From assembly GCF_000315625.1 (NCBI RefSeq), contig NW_005434659.1, positions 795,938 through 859,937 of the forward strand: a stretch of 64,000 nt of DNA, in the 5' to 3' direction. This document shows, in pieces, positions 22,560-34,832 of the stretch (the first letter of the stretch is position 1; each line of letters opens with the position of its first letter). Origin of the DNA: Guillardia theta CCMP2712. Lineage: Eukaryota; Cryptophyceae; Pyrenomonadales; Geminigeraceae. The position numbers were made by a program, and so were the translations under genes. Below the pieces are notes generated by a model. That model was given only the letters and a program-made list of their open reading frames with translations, was not told the origin of the DNA and searched no databases.

Positions 22560-25500
22560 TTAGACGTAAGGACTCCATCCCTCAAAGGCTCTGCAGGATC
22601 AACGAAATGCGATCAGTTCTCCCTCCTCTCCCTCGGTTGACGTACCGGGCAAGAATGTCTCTTGATGTTGCTATCTCCAGCAGCGAATCAGCTTGCTCGA
22701 AGGAGCTCAGACTGGCGGAATGGCTGCCAGTGCCAGCCTCTTCCTCGACCTTGTCGATGAGGCGAGCTAAGTTCTGATGCGCACTTGTCACTCTCCCATT
22801 CCTTGTCACTTGTTCTCTCAGGATTGAGAATGGATTCCGTCCTTCCAACTTTCCTTTGACATCCTATCACTGCGTCAGAGCTCTCATCTCACACTGACGA
22901 CCTCACTTTGACGATGTCGTCCACGTCTATCATCAGGCTCAGAACGGGATCTTTCGCAAACAGCGACAAAAGGTTCAAGAGAGCTGTCCGCGAGCCTCGG
23001 AGCGTCTGAAGCACCCTTGCCATCGTGTGCTTCATGCTGCCTTTCCCATCAACAGGGTGAAGAATCCCCAAGAACTGCAGGAAGAGGTCAAGATCAAAGT
23101 ATTCACTTCCTCTCCCTCACTTGTGGCGTCATGCGGAAGGGCACGAGCTCAGGGATAGGCAGTCTGATAGTTGCAAAGCCGAGGGCATAACCGAAGTCGA
23201 TCCCTAAGATTCGTCCATCCTTGAGCACGAGAGAGTTTTTCAGATGCCTGTCTCCTGCATGGTCGTGAATATCCTCCTCCTCCTCCTCCTCCTCCTCCTC
23301 CTCCTCCCCATCATTATCATCCTCCTCCTCATCATCATCATCGTTATCATCATCATCATCATCGTCGTCTTCGTCGTTGTGAAAGAGCATGAGGATCGTC
23401 ACCTATTCCCACGATGTAATGACACGAATTCATGGTTGCAAGGGTCTTGATAAAATTTGATCTCATGGTGTATTCCTCCTGCCATTTATACATCATCTTC
23501 GTCAGACTGCAACACAACAGTACACCTTTGCACTTCTTGCATCAGTCAGCAAAGATTTTCGAAAGTATAAAGGATCTTGCATGGCAACGACTTCATTGAA
23601 AGCTGTTGTGAGGTCATGGAGACTTTTCTCACTACTGATAGTATGGAGCCATGTTTTTTGTGAGATTTTCTCCATGAACTTCTTTCCCTGCTCATTCAAG
23701 ACCCTACCAGGAGCATGTTAGCAGAGACAAGATATCGCGAAAAAGCTTGATACGTTTTGTCGACGAAGCTCTCGAGTGGTTTAGATTGTCCCACAAACTC
23801 AATGATGCCAGCATGCTTACTCAGTGTTACAATGGAGTACGTGAGAAGATGAAGACTTTTCTTGGAGCAGTTCACGTCTGAGAGCATCAGTCGATTCATC
23901 ACTCCGAACACCTGTTGCAACCGTTCGTCTAGTCTCAGATCTTCACCGCACTTCACTATCCACCCATATTCCTTCCCGTCCGATCCTCTCATTGTAACTC
24001 CCACTGGGCGTTGCTTGGACGGAAAGAAGTTGATTCTGTCGTCAAAAGACATCAACCTTGGAAAGTGAGACTCTGATGGAACTCTTCTGCTTCCGAGAGC
24101 TTGGTAAGGAATAACTAGGCTTTTCTCCTCTTCAAACGTTCCCTCGAATCGTGAGAGGTGCGTTGAAAACAACCTCAAGGTTGAACTTTTCAAAGCTAAG
24201 GGCTTCAAAAACTTCACCTCGTTTCCAAGCGTTCTAGCTCCACTTTTCTGTGACAGTGCATGGATCATTTTAGCGATGTTCTCGTCTTCTCTCATCATTT
24301 TCCCCCTTATTTCACTCATCTTGGGTTGGTCGACGAATGATTTGTTCAGATATGATATTATCTGACTGTCTTCTGGATTGAGTTTGTTTCCTCCGGGTTT
24401 CAACCTCTTGAGAACTTCATTGATCTGCAACCTCGGATCTTGCAGGAGGTGCATGGCATCCCGAACTTCTTCGATAGACTCCACTTTTTGTTTGATGTGG
24501 CTGAAGAGATGGTCGAGAAAAGAATCTGTCTCAGTTCCGAATACTGTTTGAAACGCCAAATACACTGCTTGTGGGTAGTGCTTCGACAATTCTTGGATGA
24601 AATATGAAGTGAGCTCGTCGTCCTTGTTTCGATGAAACTTGTGATGAAGATACACAAGTTGCTGCAACCATTGTATGAGAGGTTGGACTGAAAATCCCCT
24701 GGATTTGAACAACTGCTTTACACTAGCCCTAGTTTTTTGATCAATATTCTCTATGACCTCAAGAAATCGGGGAAGGTTGTAGTTTGCCTTTTCACAACCA
24801 TATTCAACGGCTGACAACAAGCTGTCAAAGAAGAAGTTCAAGAATGTTTCGTCATACGCATGTTTTCCTGTTTGTGAATGTTTGTTTTGATTGCTTTCTT
24901 TCATCTGATTATCACAGAAGAGAGCGGCAAGGAAGTTTGTTTTTGCCATGTACTTTAGCTTGATCCCAGCATTCTTTGCAAGATCCTTACTGCCGTCAAT
25001 TGCTTCTCTAAAGGTTTTGAGTGCATTTTCATTCTCTCCCATTGTTTCGTAGACATGTGCCATCCGGAGCAAGCACTTGATTCGCCATGGCACACCATCG
25101 CGTTCTCCAGCTGAATCATTCAATGAAACATGATGCACTAACGCAGATAAATGCTCCTTTTCAGCAATGCTCTGATTTGACTTCACAATGCAGTCTAACT
25201 TTACCTTTCTGGACCTATACTCGCAGCTTGTTGATACCTTCCCTAACTGCTCTGCGACTCCTGAAGCAGCATAATTTTTACATCGTGCGAACCCAGTCGC
25301 AAACTTCATTGCGATTTGCGACTTCATCTCATCACACAATCTCTGAGTTTGAATGCACTCAGAGGTCAGGCTAGAAGACTCAGCATGTCTGAGAAAGATG
25401 TATCTCCCTAGCAAGATCTGATCCCATCCTAATTCCATACTTCTCCAAGTGCTCTTTGGTTGTCGCTTGCTCCACCTGGCAAGTAGCCTCTCAAACTCCT

Positions 25501-28500
25501 GCACATTGCCAATCGAGTGTAAGTACTCGTCGAGCTCGACGAGTCTCTGAAGCTCTATGATCCTCTTGATCTTCATATCTTCTCCGAGACCAATACTTTC
25601 TTCCCATGAGTTGCAAAGGTGCGTGATTCCACTTCTTACAATCTCCTCGCACTCAACTTGTTGTGAGTTCTTTAGCAAGCTTGCAAGGGAATGCTCGAAA
25701 CAATATTCTTTTTGTGTTCGTTCTGACTTAAAGAACGCCTTTGAGAGACAATTTGTCGAGTCCTGAGAGTCCCCAAAAGTATCGAAGTCCCGGAAGATAT
25801 TTCCAACTTGACATTGCAAGAAACTTTGCAAAACTTTCCAGTTTTCTAATTTCAACAATTCCACTTCAAAGCCACTTATGCTTTCACTATTTGTATCTTC
25901 AGAGGTGTGCTGATCTTTGATTCTCTTTTCCAACGTTGAGAATTGCAGGCTCTTGAGCAAACTTTCTTGAAACCCTCGTTCACAGATGTCAGCCATTTCT
26001 CTTGCAATGCTGTCCCCGGCCAGCAATGTTTCGTAATGTGATATTGCTTCCTCATACCTGCGATCAATCTTGAGGTTCAGAGCAATCAATGCCTTGCTCT
26101 CTCTTCCGAATGCCGTCAGGTACTTCTCGTAGACCCCGATCTCCATGTCACTCTCTTCAAGTAGGGAATATAACATGGAGAGTGACTGCCATGTAGACTG
26201 GGGAGTTGATAGTTTCCTCTTCTCAGCTTTTGCAGGTCTTTCTTCTTCTGAGATTGATTCGGAATCTTCAAGCTTCAATATTCCATCATAGATGCACTGT
26301 GAATGATTTCTGCAGACAGCAACAAGAAGTCTGGAATCGACATCGAGATTCATCTTTCTTGCAATGCTCACCAAGGTTGAAACAACCATGGGAGATTGAA
26401 AGGAATCAAGGTTCAAAGCATTCACCAGCGGTTGTTGGAGGAGCTTGATGAAATTTGTTTGGTATTCGTTGTTTTTCTTCAAAACTACATCCACGAATTC
26501 TAGAATCACGATTTGACACAACTGAGAGTCTTGGTAGGTTGCCTGCTGCAAGAGTTGAATCAGATCAGATTGCTTGATCTCAATGAAAGGAACATCTCCC
26601 TGAAAGTAACTTCGAGACAGATAGATTTTTGATTTTCTTTTCAGCTCTGCTTGCTCCCTTCGACGAGAAATTTCTTTGGCTTTTGCACAGCGGATTCTTT
26701 CAAGGTATGATGCATGCTTGCCCTTCAGTGAATTCACTCGAAGTGGCTTTCGGTTTGGACATCTCCATCTCTGCAATCTTTCAAAAGTCTGTGCAAACTC
26801 GCGGTTGAGTTTGGAACGTGACTTCACGGAAGGATCGTCGTGGCAGTCATCGAGCTCCATTGCGTCAAATGAGTTGAAGGTAGACTCGTTCTCCGTCGAG
26901 AAGTTCAGGCAGTCCAGAGTGAACGACTGACTCTCAAATGTCGAGGGAGTGAGAGAAGAGGACTGGGAGACTTTCAACTCCCTGAACTCGACTCCCCTGC
27001 AAAGAGGTGCGTCGAAAGTTTGGAATTGGAATCATCGTACATCTGCAAGATACAATGACTGAAAGTTCGTAGCCAGATCTCTCCGGAGCCCCTCTCGTTG
27101 GCACGTGAGAAGTCTGTGAGGACTCGAAGCAACAAGTCAAGCGGTTGATTGTTTTTGATCTTACTGCAGTACCAAGTCAAAAAGAAACTCCGCACCTCTC
27201 CGTTTGGATCTCCAAGCGACGACATCAGATAAGCGAGTACTTGCTCCCGAAGACAAGTCTGCTCAAGGCTCAACAACCTCTCAAACACATCATGCAAGGT
27301 TATGAAGTAATGGATTCGAAGGTTGTCAGATGATTGACAGAATGCTTTGTGATGCACTAAAGTACTCTGGATGATTGCAGCGAGCTGCTCGAGATCAATG
27401 GTTTGGAGAAGAGCACTCGCGGGTTTCTCTTTGTCTGCTAATGGATTCTCTCCTCGTCCATTTAAAAGGCGAAAGAAATTCTCGTCTGCTTCATGGCCCT
27501 TCAAGATGGCTGTTTTGACGTCCATTGCTATTTCTTGCAGTTGGTCATTTTTGATATCTGGAGCATGATTATCGTGATTCACATCCTTGAGACTTTGCAG
27601 GTACTTCACTTGGAGGCGTTTGATATCAAGTTTCTGCGAAAGCATTTCATGAATATTCTTTTCATGCACTCTGAGGTAAGAATGTGACAATACTGCTGCT
27701 TTAGGATACCTCTCGCACAAACTGCGAACCCTAATGACAAGTTGATCGACTGTTCCCTTTCTGGCCAGGCTTTTCAGCTTATCCCCCACCTGCTTCTCCA
27801 TATACTTTCGTTCCTGATTCCCCATCAGAGCCATCCATGCACCGCACAGCGAACTTGGATGTCGAACCAGCAATTTTGAATTCAATTTTTCTTTCTCTGA
27901 ATTCGTCTCTTGTGAAGGTAGCATGAAAGAGGCGAGATAATCTCCAATGTCCTTCATAAGATTCGACAAGTTGCTGTCTGTGAGATTGACAAGTGCTCCT
28001 GGTTTTTTTTCTCTCTCGTTTTCCTCAACACCGCAAACACACAATTGAAAGCGAAGTCCCATTATCACAGAGTTGTTTTTGCGTTTTTCATAAAGATCTC
28101 TAATCTTGGTCAACATACCTTTCAAATCTTCAACTGTTGCATATTCCCTCCAGCTTGACAAGAAGTTTGTGAACGTCGGGTATAAGGAATCGTTTTCGCT
28201 AGACGTGTCGATCATTTCTATATTATACGTCATCAGATCACGAAGGAATGACCAGCATCGTGATGCTTCCTTGGTACTTAGCGTCTGTAGTGACAGCTCT
28301 TTGTAAGAGAACCAAAGTCTTTGCGTCTCTGTAACAAGAACCATGGCATACCTTATCTTTGTGGATCCATTTTCTTGGTTTTCCTGGATTAAGTATGTTT
28401 CAGTTTCAAAGAAGACTTGGAGTATGTTTTCCCGATGATTTTTCAAGACAGCTGGATTTCGATTAAGCTTTAAATAATTGATAATCAATTTGAAAAAGAA

Positions 28501-31500
28501 GATCTTGGTAATTTTCTTTTCTTGCATCTGGTCTTGAATTGTAGAAAATATATCGTTCAAGATCAAATTTATCTTATCGAGATCATCATTGTACAATTGT
28601 TCAAAACTGAGAAGTGCAAAGCACAGGGAATGCATACACTCATTCTCGTCAAGACGATCTCCATGGATGCAGAAGTTCAGATCGTATGGAGCTGACTTTT
28701 CAATAGCTTGGACATTTCTAGTTCGAAATTGTTTTTGCCAATCATTTAACACTTCTTGACTGGGTTCGAAAGTTGACTGACTGGATGATTTTGAGTTGTC
28801 TTGAAAATTTTCATCATGCTTGAGGTCAGTCTCATTGTCCTCTCCGAAGTAACTTATCATGGATTCTGATGGTTCATACGGCCTTGTTTCACCATTGATG
28901 ATAAAGTTCCAATCCCATTTCTTGACCAAGATTTCAAAAAACAATTCTGGTTCAAATTGTGTACGTGCAAATATGATTGATAAGGTACTTTGACATGCCT
29001 GATAAAATTCTCTAGCGAGACTTCCATCTTCTGAGGGTAATGGTAAATTGCAAACTCTCTCTAAACCCTTAATCAAGGCTATGGAGATATCATCTTGGGA
29101 TTGTTGTGACTTGAGATAAACCAACTTTACAACATGCAACAAGCATATGATTTTGTTCTGGTCACTTTGAGAAAATTTTTCTGCTGCAATCAATGAATTT
29201 GCACCATTCGTGATCATTCGAAAACATTTTTGAAACAAAGACACCACACTGGCTTCCTTCATCGTTGCATATCCCCTCATGCAAAGCTCTTTCAAGGTCC
29301 ACCTGCATCCTTGCCCTTTATCACTTCCACATTGGATCCACTGACTCTCAACAAGAGTGTACATAGCATCCTCTTGCTCTTCTTCTGACAACTTTGCAAA
29401 GAAGATATCCAAGACGTGATGAACATCTGCCTTGGTCTTTTCTGTGCACTCAGCAGCTGAGGCGAAAAATGAAGTCATGACCTCTAGTGCCTCGATCTTG
29501 TCCGTGTTTGCAATAAATCGTATGATTTGTGCTATGCATGACTCTCTTTCTTGATTCGAAATCTTGGAAAGCTCAGGATTTAAATATCCTTTGAGAGATT
29601 GTATGATCATGGTCCTGTCACAATCAAACCGCAATAGATTGAAAAGCATAGGCAGCAAGGTTGTAAGTTCTTCAAAGAGCGGTTTGCGTTCAAGAAATGC
29701 ACACAACCATTTTTGGCAGGAAATAATGAACTTGCCTGTTTCTGAACTCTGTTTGTCATTAATGACAAAGTTTAGAAGATCACTGATCAAGCGAATCAAA
29801 TCCAAAGATTGCTGACGTGACACACTTAGCATATTAAATAGTGTCTCTTTTGCAATGATGCAGCTGCAGGATATTGTTTTTACGAGAGATTTTCCCTCTT
29901 GATGCAATCTTTGTAGTTTGCATGTGTCAATCATATTACTGAGCAACTTTACATGCTTCAAACTACTGGCACAATCAAGGTCTTGGACATTTTCAAGAAA
30001 GTGACGATCGAAAGTCGTTCTGTATCTCAAGTACAACTCAACTAGTTCGTTTTCCGCACCTCTGATGACATCTTGAAAATATTTGTCAGGCATCTTCTTC
30101 AACTCTAAAGCAACATGTAAAAGCTCTGGTAAATAAAGATCTTTGTTCGTTTGGGCATAATGCCAGATTTCTTCAGCTATGTTCCGTTGCATTTTCTCTC
30201 CGCAAAGCGCATAACCTCTCTTGATGAGTAGCATGCAATTTCGAAAGTAGACTCTCAGCTCCGTATGTCCAAATTTTGCTACTAGCATATTGAAATTTTG
30301 TAGTGATAAGACATTACCCTGATCGCAAAGGTTGAGAATATTCTGTTGAAAGGTTTGTCGAATGGACTGACATGACCGAATGCATTCCAGGATCTTGTCT
30401 ATGATGTTTATGACTTCCTGCTCACAGTCTTTGTTCGAAATCTCTGTGCTTTTAGCTCCTAGAGGACACAAGCAATCCCAAAGAAACACGGCATTGATTT
30501 TAGGCAGAAGGTCTGCTGCTGAATTCTGCGTCGTAAATCGTTTGAAAATCTCATGGCAAAGAAGCAGCTCAATCTTCACTAGATGCCAAGTTCGAGCTGT
30601 CTTGTTATTTGGTGATATGAAATCTTCAGGGCAAGGTAAGAGCTCCAGCAATGCCGTTTCATGAACTGCATCCATCCGTTTCTCGATATCAAAGCCGAGG
30701 TTGATCAACCATACAAAAGACTCTAATCTCAAAGTTGCGGTCGTTGCCACATCTTTAAAGCGTATACGAAGCAATGAAATCAGTCGTTCTTCATTGAAGG
30801 GACTGCCAATGTCCTGGTTATCTTCTCTAAATTTTTGGACTAGATTTTGGCAATAGACACGAGTTGACTTATATGGAGAAAACAAACCTTGCATTACCCT
30901 CTCAACAAATTTCTCGAATTCTTCAACGTCTTCGTTTTGGTGTACTCGGTATGATTGGATCAAAAGCTTTTCAGTCTGGGCCAAGGCTCGCATAATGTTG
31001 AGCTCTACCTTTGGCATTGAGTAATCTGTGGCTGTGAAATTCAAACCGATCATGCAGCAAGTGCAGAGCTTAATTGTATGCTGCTTCACAAAAAATCCGA
31101 AATCACAATTTCCATTCATTAGAAAGTTTGCAAGGTCAACGGTGATAAGAGATCCGGCCAGCCGTTGAGAAGCATCTGGGTGGCTCAGGATGCCGTACAA
31201 TCTATTCATAAGAAGAGTGATTACCGCATCTTCAGGTTTTTGTCGCTTAGATCGCTGGCTCCTCGCTTTCTCTAAAAGCTTCTCCAGCATCATTACAGCC
31301 CACTTCGTTGAGGCTACCGACGACCGTGAGTCTTCAATGATCGCATCAAACGCTTCGACAGAGAAACATGCTAGTGTTTGGCAATCAGAAGTAAGCCAGT
31401 TGATGATTTGTTCGTTGAGAGTGCTACAGATCATTCTGATCTCCTTGACAATGTCTGCACTGAATGTCAAGATAGTTCCGTACAGTTGTCCGAAGGTATG

Positions 31501-34425
31501 TAAAACAGACAGTTCAGCCTTATCTTCAGATTTTTTACCGTTGGATTTGATTTTGCCAATGACGAGACACGTTATTGTGTGCAAAATCTCTGCGAATATC
31601 AGTCTCGTCTTTTGATCAGGAAAATCAGATGCTATTTCGAGAATACGCGCTGTGATCTTGTCCAGGTAAAAGACCCCCAGTGCTCCTTTCTCCAAGGTCA
31701 GTCGGAGAAGAGCTGAATGGTTGTTCACATTTCCCCTGAGATCTGCATCCACTGATGTATGCCACATCAGGTGACTTGTCTTTCCAAGTATGCAAATTGC
31801 TCGCCTTGCAAACTCTACATGTACCTCAGCGTTCTTTTCCACACGACTTCTTCTCCGCGTATCTTGCCTCGACCTACTGTTCATTTTGCTCTCCTGCTGA
31901 ATATTTCTGTCCTTTTGCAAGTAGAGCTCGACGAGTCTGCAGACTTCCACTAGTTGAGAAATATGCTCAAGCTGCTCACTTTCTATCCATTCCTCGATGA
32001 ACTTCAAAGTTCGATCAAGAAGTGTCTCTCGAGCAAACCCAACAGACAACGAAAGTCGGACGACGCGGTCATGGATTGAAAACTCGATGAGGTCCATGGG
32101 TATAGCCATCACAAACTCGAGGCTGCAGCAAAGATCTTCCTCGTTCTCATGTTGCATGGAAAGATCGGACACCTGTGCTCATGAATGATTAACTTTCAAT
32201 AGATGAGAAATCATTTTTCTCACATTGCGGGCGAGCTGTTGAAGTTCATTCAAGCTTTGTAAGTAATCTTTTAGCTCTTTGGATCTGCTAGAGATCTGAA
32301 TGCTTGGTGTCAGAATTTTCAAGAGACCGGTTAGTGTTGGGTTTCGAACTGCAATCATCAGGATAGATCTCATGAAAGCTCTCAGATTCAGATTCTCCAT
32401 ATTCGAGCATCTAACCAGCTTTTCCAGTACTCCAGCGCAGAGGTTGCACAGTTTGCTGTAGATTCTAAGGTCATTGTGGTTTCCAGGAGACAAAAACCTC
32501 GATTGGGGTGAGTCTGGACCATCGCCAGGCCGTCTTTCAATTGTCAAGGACAAATCCAAGGAGTTGAGAATTATGACAGTCTGGCTTAGAAGACGATTTA
32601 AGATGTCAAATTGAACCTCCTGAAGGCCAATATTGCATTTGTTCTTGTCTCCCTGTCTAGATTGTACATTGTTCTCAATCCATTCCACATGAGTGTTGTC
32701 CAGTATGCAGGTCCAGAGGTTAATTAGTGAAGTAGAGGAATTCTCATTCTGCTCTTCTGCTTGTTCTACTGAAAGTAAACGGTTTCCCGGCTGGGTGGAT
32801 TCAATGCTGGCAGAGAGAGCAGTTGGAACGAGAAAGGAACAGTTAAGGTCTGGAGTAGAGCACGTCTTCACTGAGAAGTACAGAAAGAACCAAGCACGCT
32901 CATGGAGATATTGCTTGATCTTCATGATCGATGGATAAGATTGGAAGAGAAATCGGACTGCTTCACCAATGAAGAAAGAGCAATCTTGATCTTCAACCGC
33001 TTTCTGCAAAGTACTCACAAATCGATTTTTTCTAGATGATGTGATCGTACCGGGATGTTCAAGATGACGTCAGCGACGGATATGAGAAAATTAGGTAGGA
33101 TCTCAACCATCAGATTGTTTTGCTCCTCATCATCCGGCTTACTCAAAACGAGATTCCAGTATCTCCAGCAGCTTGGTATAAAATCATCCAAGACATTCAT
33201 TTGATAACTTGCTACATGCGATGAAATAGACCCTCTTCCTCTGAAAGAGAGAGACACGCACCTCAAATCGCTCTCTTCCATCAAGTCCTTGTATGTGACG
33301 TACAAGTCTTCCACTTCTTGTCGTGATAGAGGATACTTCCTTAGATGACTGCTCCAGGCGTCGAATGCGCTCAGAGCAGCTGACCTAACTTCTCTGTCGA
33401 CATGTCTGCACCATTTCAAGAGAGTATTGCAAATCGTGGGAATCCTCACACATTCTATCAAGTACTTAGCAACAATTTTCGGATGCTCCTCAAGCAGTCT
33501 CAAAGAGGCTTTCACCACATCATACTTGCGAATCTTAGTTGTTGTATCCAGCCACTTCCACAGGGTTGTTGTGCAGTCCTTCATCAGTTCTTGACTGCTT
33601 GCCTCGATCTCTTTGAATCGGAAATGCGACATCAACCCTCTCATCCCAGAGATGCATCCACCAGGACCACATATTGTCTTCTCATTCTTGATGTGCGAGG
33701 AGAGAGCCTTTCTGTAATACTCGTATGCAGTCTTGTTTCCTGCCATCACACAGTTGTCCAGCGCTTCAGGATGTTTGAAGCAGAGGCGGTTGCACACTTC
33801 AATTCTTTCTGCAAGCAAAGTAGCGTTCTTTGAGAGCTGATTATCCAACAATTGACCGACGACAAACTGACAAGTAGTCTTGACCGTATTTTGAAACTCT
33901 TCTGATGTTCTCCCTTGTTTTGAAATCCTGGCGTCTAATGTGACGGCAAGGAGTTTATATGCATACTTTTGCTGCGGAATGAGCAAGTTAGCACGTCATC
34001 CAAGAAAAAAGCACTGATGATTCCTCTAGACGTACCGTTGTTGCCTCGTAAGTTTTGCTGCTGACCACGTTGCGACAAAACTCAAAGATCTCTTGAAACT
34101 GCTTCAAGTCCAGGCAGAGTTGGTGATTCGAGTATCTTTCCAAGTGTTCCTTCATTGCTGAAATTGACTTCTGAGATGGCGGCAAAGATTTCAACAGGCT
34201 GAATTCTCCGCTGAAGATGTTGAAATTCAATGAAGCTGGATTCTCGGTCAATTACAAGCGAAGATCTGGAATGAGGCCTTACCGATTGATGTGATGTCTT
34301 TCCTTTCATATATACTCCTAATGTACCCGACGTCTTTCAGGCGATCCAGACAAATATCTGAAAATAGAGATTCATCTCAACTAACATGGAGTGTTAGATG
34401 CATTGCCTGCAGATTGAGCTGACAT
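22560..34425 (-). CDS. PRKDC: DNA-dependent protein kinase catalytic subunit (DNA-PKcs)
   Basis: This is a PI3K-related kinase of roughly 3,700 or more residues, close to the 4,128 of human DNA-PKcs. It acts with Ku at DNA double-strand breaks in end joining. Exons at the 5' end are small (34386-34425, 34283-34357 and so on); two huge exons cover 27041-32172 and 23754-26996. Family-specific signs: the segment with [20 protein letters not shown] matches the DNA-PKcs YRSYRHGDLPDIQIK region. The kinase N-lobe has [20 protein letters not shown]. The catalytic loop is VGIGDRHLKN, split by an intron, and the activation region is [12 protein letters not shown] then [11 protein letters not shown]. 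The last exon encodes AFEGWSPYV, matching the FATC end of human DNA-PKcs (TWEGWEPWM). The N-terminal half is helical, HEAT-like sequence with low similarity by eye. All catalytic motifs are intact. The start at 34425 is the first ATG in phase with exon 2. Confidence 0.93.
23236..23410 (-). repeat. Intron with GAG/GAT microsatellite inside the kinase catalytic loop
   Basis: On the sense strand the intron interrupts VGI|GDRHLKN (phase 1; GTGACG donor, CATGCAG acceptor) and carries long GAT then GAG runs. Limits are approximate. Confidence 0.75.
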
Positions 34426-34832
34426 AGTCTCAAGCTTGAGAATCTCTCTATCACGTATCGAAATTTTCAGTCAAATTTGGAACATCTCAAGTTGACTAAA
34501 AAAGAGGCCTCTGCCTTCCCTGAACCTGCGCCAGCTTTTTATGACCGAACACATGTGTGTCGTGCAAGCTGAAAGAGTCGAATTCATTATTATGTTACAG
34601 TGTAGATCTGGGGCAGCAAGAGGAAGAACGAGAGGATTAAGAACAGAGAATGCACTAGTGAGTCTTGTCGCAATGCAGTGGAGCTAGCACCCGAAGTCAC
34701 CTCTGTGACCTGCGTCACAGTTTTGCAATTCGGTATTCCTGGAATGGGCATCAACTTCAGGCAACTTGCAACTAAACGCTTGTCTTTGATTGCATACCAT
34801 TCCTCAAAAGCTCTCCATTCAGAGAAATGATG
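34426..34832. other. Intergenic: DNA-PKcs 5' side and 3' flank of the next gene
   Basis: No gene is seen. This should hold the DNA-PKcs promoter. No clear TATA-like element stands out. Confidence 0.4.

Noticed and set aside
32179-32230. Apparent 21-nt intron with an in-frame stop in DNA-PKcs, which would be nucleomorph-like in size
   Set aside because: A better donor (GTGAGA) lies 30 nt upstream and gives a normal 51-nt intron with the same acceptor and phase.
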